Shown in pieces: positions 28,472 to 37,077 of a DNA stretch of 64,000 bases (position 1 is its first letter; every line of letters begins with the position of its first letter). Made by a program: the position numbers and the translations under genes. The notes beneath the pieces were generated by a model, which saw only the letters and a list, made by a program, of their open reading frames with translations, was not told the origin of the DNA and ran no database searches. This DNA comes from Flavobacterium erciyesense (GTDB lineage: Bacteria; Bacteroidota; Bacteroidia; Flavobacteriales; Flavobacteriaceae): NCBI RefSeq assembly GCF_018069925.1, contig NZ_JAGPXB010000005.1:124001-188000 (forward strand), written 5' to 3'.

Positions 28472-28479
28472 CAAATATA
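28472..28479 (-). promoter_or_regulatory. -7 promoter element of accA
   Basis: On the minus strand TATATTTG is a perfect TAnnTTTG, 34 bp before the accA ATG. No TTG is found at the expected -33 spacing. Confidence 0.5.
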
Positions 28480-28549
28480 AAATTTTAAATCGTTCGAAAA
28501 GGTAATTATTGTGTTAATGTATATTTTTTTGAATGATTTGAATAGGTTA

Positions 28550-29440
28550 CTATTCCTTAATTTTTGCTTTTTGATAATGTTTGATTACCCCATTTAACAA
28601 CACAGTAAGTACTATAATCACAGCACCAACATAAAACTCGAAACTCATTTTTTCTTTTCCGCCCAGGATAAAATAAGCTAATACAATTCCGTACACAGGC
28701 TCTAAATTAGTGGTTAACATAACCGTGTAAGGAGTAAGTTTTTGCATCACTTTGACCGAAGCTGTAAAAGCATAGGCAGTACATACTGAAGCCAAAACTA
28801 AAATTAGCACCCAATTTTTGGTAGTTAACGTAAAAAAGTCAGCAGTAAAAACGCCTTGGTACAACAAATAGATCGAAATAAAGAAAACGCCAGCTACAAA
28901 TTCATAAAACGAAATTACAGCGGGATCGTGCTTCGCAATTAGCTTTCCGTTACTGAGGGTAAATAAAACGCCCAATACAATTGAAGCTAAGGCAAACAAC
29001 ATTCCGTTGATATAATTTACCTCAACTTGCATGATCAAAGCCAAACCAGCGATAATTATTAATCCAAAAAACACCTCGTACCAGAGTACTTTACGTCCAT
29101 AAAAAAGTGGTTCTAATAGGGACGCAAAAAAGGCTCCCAAAGAAAATACAGAAAGCGTAATGGACACGTTTGAAACTTTTATAGCTTGAAAAAAGAAAAT
29201 CCAATGCAAGGCAATTAGCAACCCTACAAAAAGTAGTTTGAAGAAAGATCGTAAAGGCACACGAAACGATTTTTTGGTAGCCACTATAAAAAGTGCCAAA
29301 AACAGTCCGGCAAAAAACATTCTAAACCAAACCAAAGCATCCGATTGAATGGTAATCAATGCGCCTAAAATGGCCGTAAAACCCCAAATAAATACAATTA
29401 AATGAAGGTTTAAGTAACTTTTTAAATTATCGTTTTGCAT
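28550..29440 (-). CDS. DMT-family transporter (two EamA domains)
   Basis: 296-residue inner-membrane protein with ten predicted helices in two homologous halves (about 5-130 and 150-285), the EamA/RhaT type of drug/metabolite transporter. Typical features are FIWGFTAILGA in the first helix, FRMFFAGLFLALF in the second, and NLEPVYGIVLAYFILGGKE before the last pair (the conserved E-P near the end). Substrate cannot be read from sequence. Its start overlaps the end of the LptF/G gene by 14 bp, so it is cotranscribed with tgt and the permease. Confidence 0.85.
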   Translation of the reverse strand: MQNDNLKSYLNLHLIVFIWGFTAILGALITIQSDALVWFRMFFAGLFLALFIVATKKSFRVPLRSFFKLLFVGLLIALHWIFFFQAIKVSNVSITLSVFSLGAFFASLLEPLFYGRKVLWYEVFFGLIIIAGLALIMQVEVNYINGMLFALASIVLGVLFTLSNGKLIAKHDPAVISFYEFVAGVFFISIYLLYQGVFTADFFTLTTKNWVLILVLASVCTAYAFTASVKVMQKLTPYTVMLTTNLEPVYGIVLAYFILGGKEKMSFEFYVGAVIIVLTVLLNGVIKHYQKAKIKE

Positions 29441-30515
29441 TTCGTAATAAGTAAATGGCTAAAATTCCAAAAGCAATATTTGGCAACCAAACGGCTAGTA
29501 ATGGCGGGATACTCGATTTTTCGGCCAGTACACCAAATATTTTATCAAAAAATACAAAGGCAAATGCTAGTGCAATACCTATTGCTAAATTGGTCCCCAT
29601 ACCGCCTCTACGTTTCATTGACGAAACCGCAACGGCTATAATGGTTAAGATAAAAGCTGAAACAGGAATACTGTATTTTTTGTACAACACCACCAAATAC
29701 ACATTGATATTCGATGAGCCACGTTCTCGTTCTTTGGCAATAAAAGCATTCAATTTGCCCAAATTTAAGGTCTCTGCAATATAAACAACAGGAGTTAAAT
29801 CTTCTAAATCAAAAGCAAAAGTGGCTTTTTTTTCAGGTAACTTCACAATAACATCACTTAATTTGCCTACGGTTCGTTTGGTGTAATCGTATAATGTATA
29901 GGTACTGTCCTTTGGATTCCAAGTAATTCTCGTTGCGGTTATTTTGTGCAGCAACTTATCATTCTTGAATTTTTCAAGTGTAAAATTGTAGGCTGTTTTG
30001 GTTTCGGTATTAAAGCTGTTTACGTAAATAAACTCATTGTCATTCAATTGGCGGTATACATCAGTATTATCGCCACGCATGGCCTCTTTACCATTTCCTT
30101 TTAAGTAAGTGTACCTAAAATTATTAAACCCTTCACTTGCTGATGGCACTACGTAAAAACCCATCAACAAAACAAAAACCGACACAATAGAAGCGCCAAT
30201 CAAATACGGTCGTAAAAAACGAGTAAATGAAATTCCGGAACTCAAAATAGCAATAATCTCAGTATCATTAGCCAATTTTGACGTAAACCAAATCACCGAC
30301 AAAAACAAAAAGATAGGAAATAGCGAGTTAGCAAAGTACACCGTAAAGTTGTAATAGTAAAGTGCTATATCTGCAAACGGAACCTTGTTTTCGAGTAATT
30401 TATTAATCTTTTCAGATACGTCAACCACGATTCCGATTGGGATAAACAGCAACAACATGACCACAAACGTGGCCAAATATCTTTTCAGGATGTACTTGTC
30501 TATTATTGTAAGCAT
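29427..30515 (-). CDS. LptF/LptG-family LPS transport permease
   Basis: 362-residue inner-membrane permease of the YjgP/YjgQ family, which with LptB moves lipopolysaccharide out of the membrane towards the periplasmic bridge. Helices at about 11-33, 50-75 and 99-120 precede a periplasmic beta-jellyroll domain (about 130-260; YTYLKGNGKEAMRG, RITWNPKDSTYTLYDY). Three more helices follow (about 275-355; the block ending FGILAIYLLRN). The opening ILKRYLATFVVMLLLFIPIG is typical. Located between tgt and an EamA transporter; the tgt-lptF/G pairing recurs in Bacteroidetes. Whether it is LptF or LptG is not decided. Confidence 0.88.
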   Translation of the reverse strand: MLTIIDKYILKRYLATFVVMLLLFIPIGIVVDVSEKINKLLENKVPFADIALYYYNFTVYFANSLFPIFLFLSVIWFTSKLANDTEIIAILSSGISFTRFLRPYLIGASIVSVFVLLMGFYVVPSASEGFNNFRYTYLKGNGKEAMRGDNTDVYRQLNDNEFIYVNSFNTETKTAYNFTLEKFKNDKLLHKITATRITWNPKDSTYTLYDYTKRTVGKLSDVIVKLPEKKATFAFDLEDLTPVVYIAETLNLGKLNAFIAKERERGSSNINVYLVVLYKKYSIPVSAFILTIIAVAVSSMKRRGGMGTNLAIGIALAFAFVFFDKIFGVLAEKSSIPPLLAVWLPNIAFGILAIYLLRNAKR

Positions 30516-30522
30516 GTTTTTG

Positions 30523-30588
30523 TTTAAAGTTTAAAGTTTCAGGTTTAAAGTAAGCGCTAGAACGTTAAACTTGAAACCTTAAACATTT
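30523..30588 (-). repeat. AT-rich inverted repeat between tgt and the LptF/G gene
   Basis: GTTTAAAGTTTCAGGTTTAA and its approximate complement TTAAACTTGAAACCTTAAAC flank a short loop with AGCGCT. It is the same style of AAAGTTTAAAG repeat as in the infC-rpmI-rplT gaps and near 5135-5155. Possibly a processing or weak termination signal inside the operon. Confidence 0.45.
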
Positions 30589-30591
30589 TTT

Positions 30592-31722
30592 TTACAAACG
30601 TTGACTCATGTTTTTCACCATCATTTCTTTCCATGGCTTGAAATCGCCAGCTAAAATATGCTTTCTAGCCTCACGAACCAACCACATATAAAAACCAAGG
30701 TTATGTATTGTAGCAATTTGTTTACCCAAGTATTCGTTGGCAGCAAACAAATGACGCAAATAAGCTTTGGTATACTCCGTATCCACGAAAGTGATTCCCA
30801 TTTCATCAAGTGGCGAAAAATCGGCTTCCCACTTTTTATTTTTAATATTGATGGTACCGTTGGCTGTAAACAACATTCCGTTTCTCGCGTTACGAGTAGG
30901 CATCACACAGTCAAACATATCAACTCCTAACGCAATATTTTCTAGAATATTTATTGGCGTACCTACACCCATTAAATACCTTGGTTTGTCTTCTGGTAAA
31001 ATTTCGCAAACCACTTCGGTCATGGCATACATTTCCTCAGCAGGTTCTCCTACTGATAAACCTCCAATGGCATTTCCTTGTTGATTTGAATTGGCAATAT
31101 ACTCTGCTGATTGCATACGCAAATCCTTATACGTACTACCTTGAACAATTGGGAAAAAAGTTTGCTCGTACCCGTATTTAAAAGGTAATTTATCCAAATG
31201 ACTAATACATCTATCCAACCACCTGTGCGTCATTTTCATAGAGCGTTGTGCGTAACGATAATCACAAGGATAAGGCGTACACTCATCAAAAGCCATGATA
31301 ATATCAGCACCAATAGTACGCTGAATTTCCATTACATTCTCTGGCGTAAAAAAGTGGTACGAACCGTCAATATGCGATTTAAACTTTACCCCTTCTTCTT
31401 TAATTTTACGATTTGCTGATAACGAATACACTTGATATCCACCAGAATCGGTCAAAATATTACGGTCCCAATTCATGAATTTGTGCAATCCGCCTGCTTT
31501 TTCGAGAATTTCAGTTTGCGGACGCAAGTATAAGTGATAGGTATTTCCCAGAATAATATCTGGATTGATATCGTTTTTTAATTCACGCTGATGCACTCCT
31601 TTTACAGAGGCTACCGTACCTACAGGCATAAAAATTGGGGTCTCAATCACCCCATGATCAGTAGTTATACTTCCCGCTCTAGCTTTGGATAGCGGATCTT
31701 TTTTTAATAAATCAAATTTCAT
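30592..31722 (-). CDS. tgt: tRNA-guanine transglycosylase (Tgt)
   Basis: Exchanges guanine-34 for preQ1 in tRNAs with GUN anticodons, a step in queuosine synthesis. 376 residues, normal length. Catalytic residues: ILTDSGGYQVYSL (Asp nucleophile region), MAFDECTPYPCD, GGLSVGEPAEEM, and the second Asp in GVDMFDCVMPTRNARNG. The usual zinc site CxCxxC...H before AYLRHL is not intact: the stretch reads SPLDEMGITFVDTEYTKAYLRHL with no cysteines, so the zinc is probably absent. First gene of an operon with the LptF/G permease and a DMT transporter. Confidence 0.95.
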   Translation of the reverse strand: MKFDLLKKDPLSKARAGSITTDHGVIETPIFMPVGTVASVKGVHQRELKNDINPDIILGNTYHLYLRPQTEILEKAGGLHKFMNWDRNILTDSGGYQVYSLSANRKIKEEGVKFKSHIDGSYHFFTPENVMEIQRTIGADIIMAFDECTPYPCDYRYAQRSMKMTHRWLDRCISHLDKLPFKYGYEQTFFPIVQGSTYKDLRMQSAEYIANSNQQGNAIGGLSVGEPAEEMYAMTEVVCEILPEDKPRYLMGVGTPINILENIALGVDMFDCVMPTRNARNGMLFTANGTINIKNKKWEADFSPLDEMGITFVDTEYTKAYLRHLFAANEYLGKQIATIHNLGFYMWLVREARKHILAGDFKPWKEMMVKNMSQRL

Positions 31723-31934
31723 CTGGTACTTCTATTTTTTCAGTCGCCTAAACCTTCCACAAAGACTTTCTTTAACAAAATCAGCCTGCGTAACGCCTTT
31801 CGTGCGAACCTATTTCACCCGTTTGTTCGGCTGGCAAAGATAGGTTAAATAGAAATCCGCATCAAAAAAAATATTCCAAGCCGTTTACATACTCATTTTG
31901 TGAACTACAGTAGCATCAAACACCATATTTCTTT

Positions 31935-32052
31935 GGGCGCGACCCCATTTCACTAGCGTTACATTTGGGGTCGGGCTATTCGTTGCAATCTTTTTTAGCG
32001 CACAGCTATTCGCTGTTCTCTAAAAAAGGATTTCCACTGCTATCCCTCGCGC
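31935..32052 (-). ncRNA. Second structured intergenic element, related to 7747-7815
   Basis: Read on the minus strand it begins GCGCGAGGGATAGCAGTGGA, carries a hairpin closed by CTTTTTTAG / CTAAAAAAG with an inner ACAGC / GCTGT stem, then GATTGCAACGAATAGCCC. A second hairpin GACCCC / GGGGTC and a final CGCGC follow; the last can pair with the initial GCGCG. It shares GATAGCAG(C/T)GG, ATCC and the AGC-containing return arm with the element at 7747-7815, while the closing pairs are exchanged (CCC/GGG there, GGG/CCC here). It fills most of the 377-bp gap between tgt and the hydrolase gene; the rest of that gap shows nothing else clear. Confidence 0.6.
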
Positions 32053-32099
32053 AAAAAAAACTGTTTACAGCACAAAATAGCTGCAAAACGAGGAATTGC

Positions 32100-32942
32100 T
32101 TATTGAGTCACACTATCCATAAAACGAATCATTTCTTCAAATCTAGCGCTCCAAGGTTTAAAATATTGTACCACCATCGGAACATGCTTTTTCCTCAAAC
32201 GAATGGTTTGCACCTCAGGTTGAAAAACTTTGATGGCTTTTTCAAAACGTTGGGTTCCCTCAATAATAGAGGGATAGGTTTTTGTACCAACATACAATAA
32301 AACTGGCGGCGTTTGGGCATTAACATAATAAATTGGCGAAGCTGCTTTCCATTGCTCAGGATCGGAAGTCCAAGTGGCTAAATAATCGTCTTGATTGGTA
32401 GGAGGATATTTCTCGAGATAGTTTTTCATATCGAGTCCAGCCGCATCGTTTAAAATAATTCCAGCAACACTCTTAGGTTGCACACCATATTTAGGATTCA
32501 TAACCGCCAAGGCACCAAGATGCCCACCTGCAGAATGTCCGGTTACAAAAATCTGGTTCGCATTGCCGTTGTACTGACTAATATTCTTTTTAGTCCACTC
32601 AATCGCAGTTGCAATTTGCTGGGCCATAACATCATAGTTTACCTTAGGACTCAGCGTATAATCAGGTATAACGGTTATAATTCCTCTTTTGGCAAAATTA
32701 CGACCTAATAAATTATAAGTTTCCTTACGCCCGCTATTCCAATTTCCACCATGTACAAAAATCAAAACTTTAGCTCCTGCTTTATTTACTTTTTGAGGAA
32801 CAAAAATATTGAGCTTGGGCGCTATAGTCGCATTTTCAACCGTAGTTGGTTGGTAAACAATATTAGAAGTCTTTTTGGAGGCACAACTCGTTATCAGAAA
32901 AACCGATATTAAAACAGTAGGGATTTTAAACAAACGCATCAT
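32100..32942 (-). CDS. Alpha/beta hydrolase lipoprotein (carboxylesterase-like)
   Basis: 280-residue protein with a lipoprotein signal (VLISVFLITSCASKK, Cys near 20). The hydrolase fold reads VLIFVHGGNWNSG (oxyanion HGG motif of the hormone-sensitive-lipase group), VIPDYTLSP, and the nucleophile elbow VTGHSAGGHLGAL (Ser). The acidic residue probably lies in PPVLLYVGTKTYPSI and the catalytic His in KKHVPM. It is probably an envelope esterase. ATG 32942 and the next codon ATG 32939 are equally possible starts. Monocistronic, leftward. Confidence 0.85.
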   Translation of the reverse strand: MMRLFKIPTVLISVFLITSCASKKTSNIVYQPTTVENATIAPKLNIFVPQKVNKAGAKVLIFVHGGNWNSGRKETYNLLGRNFAKRGIITVIPDYTLSPKVNYDVMAQQIATAIEWTKKNISQYNGNANQIFVTGHSAGGHLGALAVMNPKYGVQPKSVAGIILNDAAGLDMKNYLEKYPPTNQDDYLATWTSDPEQWKAASPIYYVNAQTPPVLLYVGTKTYPSIIEGTQRFEKAIKVFQPEVQTIRLRKKHVPMVVQYFKPWSARFEEMIRFMDSVTQ

Positions 32943-33061
32943 GTATTTTTTTTTACGAATATACTATTTAAAAAAATCGTAGCCATTAGCAAGTCTCTAA
33001 AATTGACCCAACAATGCCTGTAGACTTAAAGTAATTTTCTCCTTTGGCACATTGTAAATCA

Positions 33062-33100
33062 AAAAAAACGGTCAATATCAAGGATACGAACCGTTTTTAA
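33062..33100 (-). terminator. Possible terminator
   Basis: AAAAACGGT / ACCGTTTTT with a loop of about 16 bases. Read leftward the second arm runs into eight T. It lies about 47 bp beyond the stop of the gene at 33147-33524. Confidence 0.55.
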
Positions 33101-33146
33101 TGAAGCTTTTGATTAACAAATGACAATCAAATAAGAATTATTTAGA

Positions 33147-33524
33147 TTAATTAAATTGCGCTGTCACGTACTCAACTAAACTTTGATCTGACATTTTATT
33201 TGAAGTGCTTTCTGTAGCTACTACATTTTTGTACTGTGGAGTTTCATTCAAAAAATTTATAAATTGCTCCTGAGCAGTTCCTGTTCCTGTTACGTGCAAT
33301 TCATCTACGTTTTGCATGTGAGCGGTAATGCTTTTAAATAGTTTTCGCAGCTGATCTCTCTCGGCATTGTTAGCGGCATTTTCACTGGTATTGTAGCCTT
33401 GTCCGTCAACGGTTTCATGACCTAGTACTAAAAAATCTCCGGAATCTACATTTTCTCTTCCTACAATGGTAGCGTGATGGGAATCCATCCACACTCCAAA
33501 TTGCTTTTTGCTGTTCTGTGACAT
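33147..33524 (-). CDS. Small eRF1-domain-like (baeRF/VLRF-type) protein
   Basis: 125-residue soluble protein. KQFGVWMDSHHATIVG near the start and VDELHVTGTGTAQEQFINFL in the middle, then YKNVVATEST and a C-terminal VEYVTAQF, resemble bacterial proteins of the eRF1 domain-2 fold (pattern VW-D---A-I, then GpG-A---F---L). By that resemblance it may interact with ribosomes or RNA, but it is too short for a release factor and the catalytic GGQ is absent. Assignment is tentative. Leftward, alone, possibly with a terminator at 33062-33100. Confidence 0.5.
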   Translation of the reverse strand: MSQNSKKQFGVWMDSHHATIVGRENVDSGDFLVLGHETVDGQGYNTSENAANNAERDQLRKLFKSITAHMQNVDELHVTGTGTAQEQFINFLNETPQYKNVVATESTSNKMSDQSLVEYVTAQFN

Positions 33525-33843
33525 GATTATTTATTTAAGTTATAACACCTTTTGCATCAGCTGTATTTTGCTGATTATTAGTATTCTTATAAAGGTAGCC
33601 CATCTACATTTAATAAAGTTGCATTTAACAAAGTCTTATGCTCTCTAAAAATTGAAGTCCAAATTCTTATTTCACAGAAACAGTTCTAAAAAATTCAATT
33701 TTAAAGCGGTAAAGTAGTTAATTAGTTGTCAAATAAAATACCATTTTTTTATAGGTACTTCAGTAACACAGCAACAAACAAGACTCTAAAAACGGGAATT
33801 GTTTGTATCTTTACTAGCTCATTAAAAAACTACTATTTGTGCG
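33525..33843. other. 319-bp intergenic region
   Basis: Divergent spacer between the small eRF1-like gene and a Crp/Fnr regulator. It is AT-rich, and TATCTTTA at about 33805 is the only promoter-like box seen towards the regulator. No RNA gene, repeat or further reading frame is convincing. Confidence 0.5.
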
Positions 33844-34413
33844 ATGTACGACTCACTAATTCGTTATATCCAAAGCAGAGCTGCAATAGAAAAAGAACAA
33901 TTGGATCTCATTTGTTCCCGTTTTTCTGCTTTAAAAACAAAACGAAATGAAATTTTAGTACGCTACGACGATATTTGCCAACACTATTATTTTGTAAACA
34001 AAGGATGCATTCGCCTTTTTACCATCAATAAAGAAGGGATAGAAACCTCTCGCTTTTTTGCTTTTGAAGGAAGTTTCGGAACGGCATTGCCTAGTTTTAT
34101 TGATCAAAAACCCACTTTTGAGTACTTGCAAACCATAGAAAAATCGGATCTACTTGTTATTTCTAGAACTGATTTTTATCAATTAGTAGACACCATTCCT
34201 GCTTTTGAAATGATTTACAGAGAAATTCTAGAGTTGGGTTTTATAACTGCTCAAAAACGAATCTATGGCTTTCAAGGATTTAATGCTTTAGAAAAAGTGC
34301 AATGGATTATTGCTAATCAACCTCAATTTTTATTACGTGTGTCCAATAAAATGGCTGCCTCCTATTTAGGGATTACGCCATCAACATTAAGCCGCATCAA
34401 ATCCAAACTCTAA
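33844..34413 (+). CDS. Crp/Fnr-family transcriptional regulator
   Basis: 189-residue regulator. The cyclic-nucleotide-binding-like beta barrel covers about 20-130 (FVNKGCIRLFTINKEGIETSRFFAFEGSFGTALPSFI). A C-terminal helix-turn-helix of the short Bacteroidetes form follows (VSNKMAASYLGITPSTLSRIKSKL, 166-189). No cysteines for an Fe-S cluster are in FNR positions, and the ligand cannot be told. It lies 64 bp upstream of a secreted GlcG/HbpS-like gene on the same strand and may control it. Confidence 0.87.
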   Translation: MYDSLIRYIQSRAAIEKEQLDLICSRFSALKTKRNEILVRYDDICQHYYFVNKGCIRLFTINKEGIETSRFFAFEGSFGTALPSFIDQKPTFEYLQTIEKSDLLVISRTDFYQLVDTIPAFEMIYREILELGFITAQKRIYGFQGFNALEKVQWIIANQPQFLLRVSNKMAASYLGITPSTLSRIKSKL

Positions 34414-34477
34414 AAAATGTTGACATAGGACAATCTTTATAACGTCGCTCATTTTTAATTTTGACAAAAAATTAATT

Positions 34478-35020
34478 ATGAAAACAACCGCTTTTTTATA
34501 TGCACTGCTAATCCCAATATTTGCAGCAGCACAAAACAAATCGCCAACTAACCCTGCGGGTAACCAACTGCCTTTGCAGCAGGAACAACAGTTTACTAAA
34601 ACAGTTAAACAATTAACACTTAAAGCGGCCGTTGCTATTACTGAAAATGCAAGAAAAGCTGCAACGGGTTTACAAAAAAATGTTACTATTGCCATCCTTG
34701 ACCATTCAGGACAAACCTTGATGATTACTCGAGGCGAAGAGGTTGGCCCACACAATACGGAAGCCGCAAGACGAAAAGCGTACACCGCACTATCAACTAA
34801 AACACCCACATTATTACTTTCTAGAAACGCTCGAAATAATCCCGATACGCAAAATTTAACATCACTTCCTGAACTGTTATTACTGGCAGGCGGCTATCCG
34901 CTTTGGTACAACGGGCAAGTCATAGGAAGCATAGGAATTGCCGGCGGAGGAAGTCCAGAAAATGACGATTTTATCGCTAAATCAGGAGCAATACCAAGTG
35001 CTCAAATCACTACATATTAA
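34478..35020 (+). CDS. Secreted GlcG/HbpS-family (heme-binding-like) protein
   Basis: 180 residues. Signal peptide AFLYALLIPIFAAAQ, a Q/N-rich linker, then the GlcG/HbpS domain (old DUF336): LTLKAAVAITENARKAA, VTIAILDHSGQTLMITRGEEVGPHN, AARRKAYTALSTKTPT, and GGYPLWYNGQVIGSIGIAGGGSPENDD. Members bind heme or act in glycolate/oxidative-stress loci, but the substrate is not fixed. Followed 20 bp later by a periplasmic HIU hydrolase, so the two exported proteins are probably cotranscribed under the preceding Crp/Fnr regulator. Confidence 0.82.
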   Translation: MKTTAFLYALLIPIFAAAQNKSPTNPAGNQLPLQQEQQFTKTVKQLTLKAAVAITENARKAATGLQKNVTIAILDHSGQTLMITRGEEVGPHNTEAARRKAYTALSTKTPTLLLSRNARNNPDTQNLTSLPELLLLAGGYPLWYNGQVIGSIGIAGGGSPENDDFIAKSGAIPSAQITTY

Positions 35021-35040
35021 TTCACATAAAAATAAAAAAA

Positions 35041-35448
35041 ATGAAAAATTTACTTTTTAGTTTTCTATTTCTAGTTGCAGCAACAGCAACCTACGCACAA
35101 AATAACAACTATCAACTATCTAGTCATATCCTAGATATTTCAACAGGAAATCCCGCAGTAGGTGTTCCAGTGGTATTAGAAAAATACGATGAACCTACAA
35201 AAGTTTGGTCGTATGTCACTGAGAAAATTACGGATAAAAACGGACGTATAACCGATTTTTTACCTAACAAAGAAAGTAACAACGGAATCTATAAACTTCG
35301 ATTTTTAGTTGACGATTATTTTAAAACTAAAAAAACAGCAAGTTTTTATCCTTTTATCGAAGTGGTATTCCAAATCAAAGATGCAAACCATTACCATGTT
35401 CCTATCACCCTTTCAAGCTTTGGTTATTCCACATATCGTGGCAACTAA
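35041..35448 (+). CDS. Hydroxyisourate hydrolase (transthyretin-like), exported
   Basis: 135 residues with a signal peptide (LLFSFLFLVAATATYAQ). The mature part is a complete transthyretin-related protein: SSHILDISTGNPAVGVPV (active-site His), ITDKNGRITDFL (Arg), KTASFYPFIEVVFQI, and the C-terminal His-containing YHVPITLSSFGYSTYRGN with the family tetrapeptide YRGx. It should convert 5-hydroxyisourate to OHCU in urate breakdown. Periplasmic location is seen in several Gram-negative versions. No other urate genes are in the window. Confidence 0.88.
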   Translation: MKNLLFSFLFLVAATATYAQNNNYQLSSHILDISTGNPAVGVPVVLEKYDEPTKVWSYVTEKITDKNGRITDFLPNKESNNGIYKLRFLVDDYFKTKKTASFYPFIEVVFQIKDANHYHVPITLSSFGYSTYRGN

Positions 35449-35537
35449 GTGTAAGAAGCATGATCAATATCTTTAGCAGTATTTAAAAATTTCAAACGCT
35501 ACTCTTCTGTTTGAATAAAATGTTACCGATAAAGCTT

Positions 35538-35545
35538 TATTTTTG
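35538..35545 (+). promoter_or_regulatory. -7 promoter element of rhodanese gene
   Basis: TATTTTTG fits TAnnTTTG. Its position makes the ATG at 35551 coincide roughly with the transcription start, which favours the ATG at 35584 as the true start of the rhodanese. Confidence 0.5.
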
Positions 35546-35583
35546 TAACAATGAATTTTAGATTCGAAACAAAAATAATCCCA

Positions 35584-35868
35584 ATGAAAATAGCTCAAAT
35601 TATTAAAGAAAAAAGAGGAACCTTAATTGACGTGCGCTCTTATGCAGAATTTACTGGAGGTCATGTTGCTGGGTCTTTAAATATCCCGCTTCAAGAAATA
35701 CCACATAGAATACAGGAAATCCAAGAACTTAAAACACCATTAGTATTGTTTTGTGCCTCTGGTAACAGAAGCAGTCAAGCACAAGTATTACTAACTGCGC
35801 AGGGAATTGAATGTTATAACGGCGGTTCTTGGCTGGATGTAAATTTTATGCAAGCACAAGCTGAGTAA
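35584..35868 (+). CDS. Single-domain rhodanese-like protein
   Basis: 94-residue rhodanese: GTLIDVRSYAEFTGGHVAGSLNIPL, a middle helix, and the active loop LFCASGNRSSQA (catalytic Cys), then GIECYNGGSWLDV. It transfers sulfur from thiosulfate-like donors or delivers persulfide. The start at ATG 35584 (MKIAQIIKEK) gives the standard short domain; ATG 35551 would add 11 residues and overlap the predicted transcription start. Cytosolic, monocistronic, with a strong two-way terminator after it. Confidence 0.88.
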   Translation: MKIAQIIKEKRGTLIDVRSYAEFTGGHVAGSLNIPLQEIPHRIQEIQELKTPLVLFCASGNRSSQAQVLLTAQGIECYNGGSWLDVNFMQAQAE

Positions 35869-35903
35869 TATTTAAAATGATGATTATTTTCAATTGAAAT
35901 AAT

Positions 35904-35942
35904 AAAATGTAAAAGCCCGCTACTTGCGGGCTTTTGCATTTT
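35904..35942. terminator. Bidirectional terminator
   Basis: Long hairpin AAAAGCCCGC / GCGGGCTTTT extended outward by AAAATG / CATTTT, with A and T tracts on both sides. It lies between the convergent rhodanese and Old Yellow Enzyme genes. Confidence 0.85.
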
Positions 35943-35982
35943 ATTGATTCGTCTAAATCAATTTTTTCAATAATCAAAAGAC

Positions 35983-37077
35983 TTAGTCATTCAAAGCTGG
36001 ATAATCTGTATATCCTTTTACTGTATCGGTGTAAAATGTAGTTGGATCAGGTGTGTTCAAAGGCGCATCCGTTTCATATCGTGCTACCAAATCAGGATTT
36101 GCAATAAAAGGAACGCCATAAGCTACCAAATCAGCATCACCATCTTCTAACACTTTCATTCCTGTTTCCTTATTGAAACCTTTGTTAATAATCAAAGTTC
36201 CTTTGTACAACGGTCTGAAGTGTTTGGCTACTTCAGTTACTGCAAAAGGCACTTCAGATACATCTGTAAAAGGTTCCGTTAAGTGAACATACGCTAATCC
36301 GTAGTCATTTAATTTGTTGATAATGTACTCGTAGGTCGGAATTGTTTCTTCATCCAACATCATCCCTTGCGCATTATGCAAGGAAGGATTCAAACGCACT
36401 CCCACTTTTGAATAGTCGATAACTTCTTTCAAAGCATCTAGAATCTCAAAAAGGATTTTTGATTTGTTTTCAATAGATCCGCCGTATTCATCGGTACGAT
36501 GATTGGAATAACCATTAAAAAATTGTTGCAACAAATAGCCATTAGCAGCATGCAATTCAACACCATCAAATCCTGCAGCAATTGCATTTTTCGCTCCATT
36601 TTTGAAATCTAAAACAGTTTGTTTGATGTCTTCGATTGTCATTTCCTTTGGCACTACGGTATCTTGAAAACCATCTTTGGTGTACGCTTGCGCAAAAGGA
36701 TTCAATGCCGATGGCGCATGCGGCAATTCACCGTTGTGCAAATCTGGATGCGACATGCGACCTGTATGCCATAATTGTGCAAAAATAGTCCCTCCTTTTT
36801 CGTGTACCGCATTGGTAACCAGCTTCCATCCTTCGGTTTGCGCTTCACTATAAATTCCTGGTACATTAATAAAACCAACTGCTTTGGTACTTACAAAAGT
36901 TCCTTCAGAAACTATTAAACCTGCTGTTGCTCTTTGTGCATAATATTCTGCTGTAAGTGCTGTAGGAACGTTTCCTTCATTATTAGAACGGCTGCGAGTC
37001 ATAGGTGCCATCACCATTCGATTATTTAAAACACTATTTCCTAAAGTGTAAGGCTGAAATAAAATTGATTTACTCAT
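35983..37077 (-). CDS. Alkene reductase, Old Yellow Enzyme family
   Basis: 364-residue FMN-dependent NAD(P)H:flavin oxidoreductase of the OYE/NemA class, which reduces activated C=C bonds in enals, enones, maleimides or nitro compounds. Motifs: MAPMTRSRSNNEGNVP (FMN), SEGTFVSTKAVGF, QLWHTGRMSHPD, FDGVELHAANGYLLQQF (active-site His and Asn), NHRTDEYGGSIENKSK, and INKGFNKETG. Start at ATG 37077 (MSKSILFQPY); a longer frame to 37122 adds non-conserved residues. A Crp/Fnr regulator is encoded upstream on the same strand. Confidence 0.92.
   Translation of the reverse strand: MSKSILFQPYTLGNSVLNNRMVMAPMTRSRSNNEGNVPTALTAEYYAQRATAGLIVSEGTFVSTKAVGFINVPGIYSEAQTEGWKLVTNAVHEKGGTIFAQLWHTGRMSHPDLHNGELPHAPSALNPFAQAYTKDGFQDTVVPKEMTIEDIKQTVLDFKNGAKNAIAAGFDGVELHAANGYLLQQFFNGYSNHRTDEYGGSIENKSKILFEILDALKEVIDYSKVGVRLNPSLHNAQGMMLDEETIPTYEYIINKLNDYGLAYVHLTEPFTDVSEVPFAVTEVAKHFRPLYKGTLIINKGFNKETGMKVLEDGDADLVAYGVPFIANPDLVARYETDAPLNTPDPTTFYTDTVKGYTDYPALND

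Noticed and set aside
31965..32300. Plus-strand frame of 111 codons near the hydrolase gene
   Set aside because: It runs through the structured intergenic element and the antisense of the alpha/beta hydrolase; translation is low-complexity.
34387..34809. Minus-strand frame opposite the GlcG-like gene
   Set aside because: The plus-strand gene has a signal peptide and clear domain motifs; the antisense frame has no recognised features.
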